19,555 nt of DNA from an uncultured Flavobacteriales bacterium (lineage in GTDB: Bacteria; Bacteroidota; Bacteroidia; Flavobacteriales; Crocinitomicaceae): NCBI GenBank assembly GCA_946478775.1, contig CAMLDR010000074.1:1-19555 (forward strand), read 5' to 3'. Shown here piece by piece: positions 14,374-19,555 of the stretch. The position numbers and the translations under genes are program-made. Below the pieces are notes generated by a model that searched no databases, was not told the origin of the DNA, and saw only the letters and a program-made list of their open reading frames with translations. Position 1 is the first letter of the stretch. Each line of letters starts with the position of its first letter.

Positions 14374-15567
14374 TCATTCCTTCGGCACAATAAAATATTT
14401 CTCTTTCAAGCGATCATAATCCGAAGTGAAATAGACTTTCAGCAGAGCAGTATAATAATTGTAGGGTTTATGCTGCAAGAGTGCTTTATCCCGTTTGTAA
14501 ACGCTTTTGTCTTCAAAAATTCCATCCGGCCCGCGTTTGTAAATCCGCATCAGGGAATCGTTCTGTAAAATACTCGAATCCTTCAATTCCAGCGGATATT
14601 CGGTAGGCGGTAATAATACCGGTGTGGAAGTATGCATGAAATTCGATTCCGGGCGGTAAAGCGGCATTTTGAAATCCCCTAAAAGTTTCACCAGTTCTCC
14701 CTGAACGTTATTGGAAATCGTATTGTTGAATTTCCCCACTTTCGTCCCCATCATACTCAACAACCCTTCTTTCATGCTTCCTTTAAAACTGAAATTCTCC
14801 CGGTCGAACAACATGGTTTGCAGGTTGCTTTTCCAGAAGGTGGAATCATTATAAGAAACGGGCATTTTAGGAACAATATCCTCCGGATTGTGAATGAGGA
14901 AACTGTATCCCGGATCAGCGAAAAGTTTTTGGTACTCCTGTGCAAATGGTTTGTTCCCAATCATCGGATTAGCAAATGAGTAGACTTTAAAGCTATTTTT
15001 TGAACTCAGCTTCGACTTCGGCAGGAAATGCAGATAAGCTCTTGTCATTTGGGCCAATGCTCCGCCCTGGGAATGACCGGTGATGTAAATCGTATAAATT
15101 CCCTCTTTATTCAAATCCCGGATTTGCTTCAGAACATCTTCCGCGAAATAAGATACGGCTAAAATATAACCGGCATGAACAGCTGCGTTTTCATCTTCTG
15201 CACATTGGTAAACAAACGAAGTTTCTTCCTTGAAAATGGTGTCCTTTGCCGGAACGAGGGACGAATACATATTTTCCAGCCAGCTCGATTTCTTGTCTGT
15301 GGAACCTCTGAAATTGATTACCGCTTTTGTTTTGGACTCATTGATATAGACCTGGAACAGGTTATCCATTCCAAAAGCCGGCGAGGTGTAAATACGGGTA
15401 TATTCTTCCGGAAGAATTGCCTGATCGGAGCCTTCCAGATCCAAATAGGTGAACGAATTGCAGATTTGAATAAAATCACGGGCTTCCTTCGCATCGAATC
15501 CGGGCAGGTGCTGCGCGTGGGAATTCAGACACAGCAAGGACAAAAGCATTATTAACAACTTATTCAT
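14374..15567 (-). CDS. Exported class 3 lipase-like alpha/beta hydrolase
   Basis: The 397-residue protein has a Sec signal peptide (residues 1-18, cut after NSHA). Its lipase class 3 core has the oxyanion segment NFRGSTD (85-91), the nucleophile elbow GHSQGG with Ser166, and ANPMIGNKPFA. IHNPEDIVPKMP then holds Asp230, the likely acidic triad residue. The catalytic His is not certain; His in the later NFMHTS segment is a candidate. About 150 residues follow the core without a recognised domain. It probably hydrolyses acyl glycerides or other esters in the periplasm or outside the cell. It is convergent with wzc and 64 nt downstream of mazG, so it is either the last gene of the rsgA-side cluster or has its own promoter. 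There is no evidence that it acts on the polysaccharide. Confidence 0.85.
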   Translation of the reverse strand: MNKLLIMLLSLLCLNSHAQHLPGFDAKEARDFIQICNSFTYLDLEGSDQAILPEEYTRIYTSPAFGMDNLFQVYINESKTKAVINFRGSTDKKSSWLENMYSSLVPAKDTIFKEETSFVYQCAEDENAAVHAGYILAVSYFAEDVLKQIRDLNKEGIYTIYITGHSQGGALAQMTRAYLHFLPKSKLSSKNSFKVYSFANPMIGNKPFAQEYQKLFADPGYSFLIHNPEDIVPKMPVSYNDSTFWKSNLQTMLFDRENFSFKGSMKEGLLSMMGTKVGKFNNTISNNVQGELVKLLGDFKMPLYRPESNFMHTSTPVLLPPTEYPLELKDSSILQNDSLMRIYKRGPDGIFEDKSVYKRDKALLQHKPYNYYTALLKVYFTSDYDRLKEKYFIVPKE

Positions 15568-15631
15568 GGAGCATGGAGTACTTGGTTCTAGTTGGATAAA
15601 GCAAAAATTATTCCTTTGTTACAGGCGCAGA

Positions 15632-15958
15632 CTATTTCAGTTTTTCATTGTCCTGATGCCTGGTGCCATCTCTTGCGGTTTTCTTTGCCAGGTTTTTCTC
15701 CAAAGCTTCTTCCAGATCCACTCCGGTTTGGTTCGCCAAACAAATCAAGACAAAAAGTACGTCGGCCAGCTCATCACCCAGGTCTTTGCCTTTGTCACTT
15801 TCCTTTTCGCTTTGTTCGCCATACCTGCGCGCAATAATCCGGGCAACTTCCCCCACTTCTTCCGTAAGCATAGCCATGTTCGTCAATTCATTGAAATAAC
15901 GGACTCCCACTTCTTTGATCCATTGGTCTACTTTCTTTTGCGCTTCTGAAATTTCCAT
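15632..15958 (-). CDS. MazG-like nucleotide pyrophosphohydrolase
   Basis: With ATG 15958 as start (overlapping the dtd stop as TGATG; a GTG one codon earlier is the alternative) the protein has 108 residues. It is a single all-alpha MazG/dUTPase-like domain. The metal-binding pattern is EEVGE at residues 33-37 and, one helix later, DLGDELADVLF with Glu63 and Asp66, matching the EExxE...ExxD signature. Family members hydrolyse non-canonical or excess nucleoside triphosphates to monophosphate and pyrophosphate. The C-terminal KKTARDGTRHQD tail is common in short bacterial members. Tight overlap with dtd suggests co-translation in a housekeeping 'quality control' cluster. Confidence 0.88.
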   Translation of the reverse strand: MEISEAQKKVDQWIKEVGVRYFNELTNMAMLTEEVGEVARIIARRYGEQSEKESDKGKDLGDELADVLFVLICLANQTGVDLEEALEKNLAKKTARDGTRHQDNEKLK

Positions 15959-16410
15959 CACTCCTTGTTTTTTGAATCTATGATAATTGTAACCGGTCCG
16001 TCATTGAGCAAATCCACTTTCATATCTGCACCGAATGATCCGTTCTGAACTGGTTTACCTAAAGCCATCTGTGCCTTTTCGATAAACAATTCGTAAAGCG
16101 GAATGGCTTGTTCGGGTCGGGCGGCGGCCGTAAAACCCGGTCTGTTTCCCTTTTTGGTGGATGCGTGCAGTGTAAACTGGCTGATGACTAATAATTCTCC
16201 CCGGATATCTTGTAAAGAGCCGTTCATTTTCCCTTCTTCATCGGAGAAAATGCGCATTTGGATCGTTTTCTGTACCAGCCAATCCACATCCTCTTCCGAA
16301 TCTGCCTGTTCAATCCCCAAAAGAACCAGTAAACCCGGCCCGATCTGACCAATAATTGTATTTTCTACTGTTACGCTTGCGCGGGAAACCCGCTGAATGA
16401 CTAGTCGCAT
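15958..16410 (-). CDS. dtd: D-aminoacyl-tRNA deacylase
   Basis: The enzyme removes D-amino acids (and Gly from tRNA-Ala) mischarged on tRNA. The start is set at the ATG at 16410, giving 150 residues that open [15 protein letters not shown], the universal Dtd N-terminus; the longer frame adds eight residues unlike the family. Diagnostic motifs are SQFTLHA at 77-83, KKGNRPGF at 86-93 and the Gly-cisPro loop NDGPVT at 136-141. Length and motifs are standard. It sits between rsgA and the mazG-like gene on the same strand and overlaps the latter. A hairpin lies between it and rsgA. Confidence 0.95.
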   Translation of the reverse strand: MRLVIQRVSRASVTVENTIIGQIGPGLLVLLGIEQADSEEDVDWLVQKTIQMRIFSDEEGKMNGSLQDIRGELLVISQFTLHASTKKGNRPGFTAAARPEQAIPLYELFIEKAQMALGKPVQNGSFGADMKVDLLNDGPVTIIIDSKNKE

Positions 16411-16440
16411 GATCAAATTTAATATAATTCCCAATCACTA

Positions 16441-16482
16441 ATTACGAATTACTAATTGAAAAAATGTTCAATTATTCGTAAT
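16441..16482. terminator. A+T-rich hairpin downstream of rsgA
   Basis: ATTACG plus TAATTGAA on the left pair with TTCAATTA plus CGTAAT on the right: 14 bp with a bulge of about four bases and a 6-nt loop. It begins 5 nt past the rsgA stop and ends 30 bp upstream of dtd. It may end or attenuate the rsgA transcript, or stabilise its 3' end; the low G+C content makes it a weak intrinsic terminator. The left arm also reads as a short AATTAC repeat. Confidence 0.4.
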
Positions 16483-16486
16483 CAAA

Positions 16487-17446
16487 TTATTCCAGTCCGC
16501 GCTTGTTCCTGCGGTGAACATCTTCGTTATCTCCTGTCATCAGCTGCAGATAGGTAAAATAGCGGCTTTCATAGATCTCACCGCTTTTCACGGCTTCTTT
16601 CACTGCACAGGAAGGTTCATTCAAATGCTGGCAATTGTGGAACTTGCATTGACCGATCAATTCGCGCATTTCGGGAAAATAATGGGAAATCACTTCTTTG
16701 TCCAGATCCACAATTCCAAAAGCCCGGATTCCGGGAGTGTCAATAATGAATCCGCCGGATTGCAAGGGGTGCATTTCTGCAAACGTAGTGGTGTGCTGTC
16801 CCTGGTGGTGTGCCGACGAAATTTCTCCCACACGTAAGTCCAGGTTCGGGTCCAAAGCATTCACCAATGTACTTTTCCCCGTTCCGGAATGCCCGGCAAT
16901 CATCACCTGTTGATCTTTGATCTCTTCTCTTAAAAATTCAATGTCCTTATCGTTGGTTGCAGAAATGGCGTGACAGGGATACCCCACCGATTCATACATG
17001 AACATAATTGCCTTCAGGTCCAGTAAACCTTCGTCATCCAGTAAATCGACTTTATTAAAGATCAAAGTGGTAGGAATGCGGAATGATTCTGCAGCAACCA
17101 GGAAACGATCAATAAAAACAAAATGAGTTTCGGGATATTTCAGTGTCACCATCAGGTAAGCACGATCAATATTCGCTGCCAGAATGTGCATCTGTTTACT
17201 TAAATTGGTGCTTTTTCTGACAATGTAGTTTTCGCGCAATTCGTAATCCACGATCACGCGTTTTCCTTCTTCATCCCCTTTGGGATCCAGGATCACGATA
17301 TCCCCAACGGAAATGGGATTGGTGGTTTTCAAGCCTTGCAGTTTCAATCTTCCACGAACCCTGCATTCCACAACTTCCCCGTTTGGCATCAAAACCTGGT
17401 ACCATTTTCCCGTTGATTTTAAAACTCTTCCGCGAAGATCACTCAT
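16487..17446 (-). CDS. rsgA: Ribosome small subunit-dependent GTPase A
   Basis: A GTPase that checks and matures the decoding centre of the 30S subunit. The start is at ATG 17446, giving 319 residues beginning MSDLRGRVLKSTGKWY, as in Bacteroidota RsgA; sixteen extra upstream codons are non-family sequence over a promoter box. An OB-fold comes first (about 1-75). The circularly permuted G domain has NKVD at 131-134 (G4) before GHSGTGKST at 185-193 (G1) and DTPGI at 236-240 (G3). The zinc knuckle is Cys267, Cys272, His274 and Cys280, exactly the Cx4CxHx5C spacing. It appears to be the first gene of the - strand group with dtd and mazG. Confidence 0.96.
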   Translation of the reverse strand: MSDLRGRVLKSTGKWYQVLMPNGEVVECRVRGRLKLQGLKTTNPISVGDIVILDPKGDEEGKRVIVDYELRENYIVRKSTNLSKQMHILAANIDRAYLMVTLKYPETHFVFIDRFLVAAESFRIPTTLIFNKVDLLDDEGLLDLKAIMFMYESVGYPCHAISATNDKDIEFLREEIKDQQVMIAGHSGTGKSTLVNALDPNLDLRVGEISSAHHQGQHTTTFAEMHPLQSGGFIIDTPGIRAFGIVDLDKEVISHYFPEMRELIGQCKFHNCQHLNEPSCAVKEAVKSGEIYESRYFTYLQLMTGDNEDVHRRNKRGLE

Positions 17447-17450
17447 ACCA

Positions 17451-17458
17451 CAAAGATA
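17451..17458 (-). promoter_or_regulatory. Candidate -7 box for rsgA
   Basis: On the - strand TATCTTTG lies only four bases before the rsgA ATG and fits TAnnTTTG. With the usual distance to the start point, the mRNA would begin at or next to the ATG, so it would be leaderless or nearly so. No good TTG at -33. Confidence 0.4.
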
Positions 17459-17468
17459 CTCAAAAGCT

Positions 17469-17733
17469 AACCACGAAGAGCACGAAACACACAAGGAATA
17501 ATTACCCGGAACACCAAGAAAAATAGTTTAAAGAAGATAACGGAATATTTGAGTTAAAGCTCCGAATGATCTCTCAAAAAATTAACTGCAAAGAATGAAA
17601 GGGCGCAAAGGGAATACAAAACTCTGCGTCCTTCTTTGCGGTTAAATTAAAGACCTCTCTTTTTCAGGCGTTTTTTAACCAAACCAACTTTATTCCGTTC
17701 TCAATCGTTATCTTCGTAGCCAAAGTTTTTAGT
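17469..17733 (+). other. rsgA-gldA divergent intergenic region with CGCAAAG-type repeats
   Basis: Between the divergent starts of rsgA and gldA there are about 290 non-coding bases. They contain a TAACCACGAAGAGCACGAAA segment at about 17468-17487 and a long imperfect inverted repeat at 17582-17645. I see no gene here. Promoters of both neighbours must lie in it, but no good -7 box for gldA was found. Confidence 0.5.
17582..17645. repeat. Imperfect inverted repeat with CGCAAAG arms
   Basis: The left arm TTAACTGCAAAGAA (17582-17595) and the right arm TTCTTTGCGGTTAA (17632-17645) are reverse complements at 13 of 14 positions. Further in, GGGCGCAAAG on the left matches GGACGCAGAG on the reverse strand of the right side. 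Similar AACCGCAAAG-type dispersed repeats are, as I recall, frequent between Bacteroidota genes; this was not searched. Confidence 0.65.
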
Positions 17734-18636
17734 ATGTCAATTGAAGTAAAAAACCTTTCCAAATATTACGGTGAACAAGCAGCAGTGAACGATATTACTT
17801 TTTCCGTTGGAAAGGGTGAGATTATTGGCTTCCTGGGACCAAACGGAGCAGGTAAATCAACGACAATGAAAATGATTACCGGGTTCATTCCTGCATCTCA
17901 GGGAGATATCAAGGTCTGTGGAATTCCGGTTTCGGTAGATTCCATTGAAACCCGAAAACGCATCGGTTATCTTCCGGAGAACAATCCCCTGTATCTCGAC
18001 ATGTATGTGAAGGAATACCTGGAATTTGTGGGGAAAATCTACAAAATAAAGAACCTGAAAGATCGTGTAAAAGAAATGATCCAATTGGTTGGCCTGGAAG
18101 TGGAACAAAACAAAAAGATCGGGATGCTTTCCAAAGGTTACCGCCAGCGTGTAGGCCTGGCGCAGGCAATCATCCATAACCCGGATGTATTGATCCTCGA
18201 TGAACCGACTTCCGGTTTGGACCCAAACCAATTGGTGGAGATCCGTGAACTAATCAGACGCATCGGAAAAGAAAAAACCGTGATGCTTTCCACACACATT
18301 TTACAGGAAGTAGAAGCAATTTGCGACCGCGTTGTCATTATCCGACAAGGAAAACTGGTTGCTGATAATTTAGCTTCCAATCTCCAGGTGGCAACAGATA
18401 CACAGGTTGTTTATGCTGAATTTGACGGTGCAGTTACGAAAAACCTTCTTCAGAAAATTCCGGGAGTTTCCAAGATAGAGCGTGTTACGGATTCCAAATA
18501 CCTGATCGAAAGTCAATCTTTGGATGATTTACGTAAAACCGTGGCACAATTTGCTCAGAAAAACAACTTGTTGGTTCTGACTTTGAGAACGGAAGAAAAG
18601 TCATTGGAAGAAGTCTTCAAGACTTTAACGAAGTAA
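17734..18636 (+). CDS. gldA: ABC transporter ATP-binding protein, gliding-motility GldA type
   Basis: The 300-residue ATPase has Walker A GPNGAGKST at 35-43, a Q-loop region GYLPENNPLY at 78-87 and the signature LSKGYRQRVGLAQ at 132-144. Walker B VLILDEPTSGLDPNQ starts at 152, and the H-loop His188 is in STHIL. The YLPENNPLY and LSKGYRQR wording is that of GldA, the ATPase that works with GldF and GldG in flavobacterial gliding and related Type 9 secretion-era motility genes. The C-terminal ~80 residues form the accessory domain seen in GldA. GldFG are not in this window, as is usual since gldA is often unlinked. If the strain does not glide, a general multidrug-type exporter role is possible. 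It converges on the YhhQ gene with 20 bases between the stops. Confidence 0.9.
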   Translation: MSIEVKNLSKYYGEQAAVNDITFSVGKGEIIGFLGPNGAGKSTTMKMITGFIPASQGDIKVCGIPVSVDSIETRKRIGYLPENNPLYLDMYVKEYLEFVGKIYKIKNLKDRVKEMIQLVGLEVEQNKKIGMLSKGYRQRVGLAQAIIHNPDVLILDEPTSGLDPNQLVEIRELIRRIGKEKTVMLSTHILQEVEAICDRVVIIRQGKLVADNLASNLQVATDTQVVYAEFDGAVTKNLLQKIPGVSKIERVTDSKYLIESQSLDDLRKTVAQFAQKNNLLVLTLRTEEKSLEEVFKTLTK

Positions 18637-18656
18637 GCTTAAAATTCTTTTTGAAA

Positions 18657-19334
18657 CTAATTCTCATCAGGAATTATATGTTCTTCCTTTTCGCCCAAAA
18701 TGCGTTTCGCCAAATAGTGCATCACGTAAATAAGCGGTGTGAGACAAACAGCAATCAGTAATTTGGTCAGATAGCCGGTAATTGCCAAAACGAGGACCAT
18801 CTTCAACGGATAAGCACCGGAAAGGTATAACCCGATAATAGCCACAATAAACGAATCGACGAATTGAGAAACAACCGTTGACCCCGTACTTCTCAGCCAG
18901 ATCATTTTTCCCTTGGTAAGCTTATTGAAAAAATGAAAGAGTTGCACATCCAATAATTGAGAGACAATAAATGCCATAATACTTCCGACCATAATCCACA
19001 AAGAACCGCCAAACGCTTTTGCAAATTCTTCATCAGAAAGCCAGGAACCTTTTGCAGTGGGAAGCTGAACTGCGCAATAAATGATGACAAAGCAAAAGGC
19101 AATCAACCCGGTTGTGATCCAGCTCAAACGGCGAACAGCCTGCTTACCGAAGTACTCGTTCATGACATCTGTCAGTAAAAAAACAACCGGCCAGGGAACA
19201 ATTCCGGCGATCATCGGGGCTAAATAAGGTCCCATGTAAACTAATTTGGCTGAGATCAATTCAGCAACAATGGCACTGGTGATGAAAATTCCGGCCATCA
19301 CCATAAACGCTATTTCTTTTCGAGTTCGAAGCAT
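18657..19334 (-). CDS. Queuosine precursor transporter (YhhQ/VUT family)
   Basis: The 225-residue protein has about six membrane helices. The family-specific segments are LLTDVMNEYFGKQAVRR (about 53-69), SQLLDVQLFHFFN (about 125-137) and RSTGSTVVSQFVDSFIV (about 148-164). These identify the YhhQ/DUF165 VUT family, whose E. coli member imports preQ0/preQ1 for making the queuosine tRNA modification. Function is inferred from the family. A TATCTTCG sequence 7 bp upstream of the start differs from the -7 consensus at one base. It is convergent with gldA and divergent from tyrS. Confidence 0.92.
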   Translation of the reverse strand: MLRTRKEIAFMVMAGIFITSAIVAELISAKLVYMGPYLAPMIAGIVPWPVVFLLTDVMNEYFGKQAVRRLSWITTGLIAFCFVIIYCAVQLPTAKGSWLSDEEFAKAFGGSLWIMVGSIMAFIVSQLLDVQLFHFFNKLTKGKMIWLRSTGSTVVSQFVDSFIVAIIGLYLSGAYPLKMVLVLAITGYLTKLLIAVCLTPLIYVMHYLAKRILGEKEEHIIPDEN

Positions 19335-19412
19335 GAGGGCCGAAGATACTATATTTTAGCCCTTTCTGAATTCACTTCCATGAAACTTCGCCTTAAAAAG
19401 AGGAATAATCCC

Positions 19413-19420
19413 TATTTTTG
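19413..19420 (+). promoter_or_regulatory. Candidate -7 promoter box for tyrS
   Basis: TATTTTTG matches TAnnTTTG on the + strand. It would give a leader of about 80 nt before the ATG at 19506. The leader contains GCTGAAGCTTCGGC (near-palindrome) and TTGCGCAA (palindrome). No -33 TTG at standard spacing. Confidence 0.45.
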
Positions 19421-19505
19421 TGCCTACGCTGAAGCTTCGGCTCAAGCGTTGCGCAATAAATAAAGCAACCCGACAATAAATGTGGGGATATCAAAAAAAA
19501 AACAC

Positions 19506-19555
19506 ATGAAAAAGAATGTCATTGAAGAATTAAGATGGAGAGGAATGGTACAAGA
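19506..19555 (+). CDS. tyrS: Tyrosyl-tRNA synthetase, first codons only
   Basis: The last 50 bases open a frame reading MKKNVIEELRWRGMVQ, the N-terminus of bacterial tyrosine-tRNA ligase as it appears in Flavobacteriales (EELRWRG is the opening helix of TyrS). The catalytic domain is beyond the window. It would charge tRNA-Tyr with tyrosine. The ATG is preceded by an A-run rather than a Shine-Dalgarno sequence. Confidence rests on 16 residues only. Confidence 0.75.
   Translation, partial: MKKNVIEELRWRGMVQ

Noticed and set aside
15175..15555. 126-codon + strand frame opposite the lipase
   Set aside because: Shadow of the lipase gene, which has a signal peptide and catalytic motifs.
17447..17494. 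16-residue N-terminal extension of RsgA
   Set aside because: Covers the promoter box and repeat-like DNA, and family members begin at MSDLRG.

Overview
The window looks like a chromosomal piece of a Bacteroidota bacterium, probably Flavobacteriales. The reasons are a GldA-type gliding-motility ATPase, a TyrS N-terminus of the flavobacterial kind, a Bacteroidota-style BY-kinase, several TAnnTTTG (-7) promoter boxes, and mostly SD-poor starts. The taxon is an inference; no rRNA or tRNA gene is visible.

Positions 1-14321 (all + strand) are a Wzx/Wzy-type surface polysaccharide locus. In order it holds: the 3' end of a WbpP/TviC-like UDP-HexNAc 4-epimerase; an internally deleted relic of a second epimerase; a Wzx flippase; a hexapeptide-repeat acyltransferase; a GT-B glycosyltransferase; a Wzy-like polymerase; a GT4 glycosyltransferase; an alpha/alpha-toroid protein of unknown activity; a WecG/TagA (GT26) glycosyltransferase; and WecB/MnaA UDP-GlcNAc 2-epimerase. 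A 579-bp gap follows, with two tandem ~76-bp repeats (period 83), small hairpins and promoter boxes. Then come a WecA/TagO-type polyprenyl-P GlcNAc-1-P transferase, the outer-membrane export lipoprotein Wza and the Wzc co-polymerase/tyrosine kinase. Most genes touch or overlap by 1-14 nt, so 752-9303 reads as one operon; wecA-wza-wzc form a second transcription block.

Functional reading (inference): WecA starts the glycan on undecaprenyl phosphate with GlcNAc-1-P. WecB makes UDP-ManNAc, and the GT26 enzyme adds ManNAc (or a derivative). The other transferases and the acyltransferase finish the repeat unit. Wzx flips it, Wzy polymerises it, and Wzc/Wza control length and export. No Wzb-like phosphatase and no nucleotide-sugar 6-dehydrogenase is present in the window.

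From 14322 on, the content is ordinary chromosomal genes. On the - strand are rsgA, dtd, mazG-like and an exported class 3 lipase. Then gldA (+) faces a YhhQ queuosine-precursor transporter (-), and the first codons of tyrS (+) close the window. The 14.3-kb point is the border between the polysaccharide locus and the core-like region, marked by a hairpin between convergent genes. The rsgA-gldA gap carries a long imperfect inverted repeat of the CGCAAAG type.

No CRISPR array, insertion sequence, prophage or defence system was found. The least explained items are the repeat-bearing leader before wecA, the deleted epimerase relic and the alpha/alpha-toroid protein.
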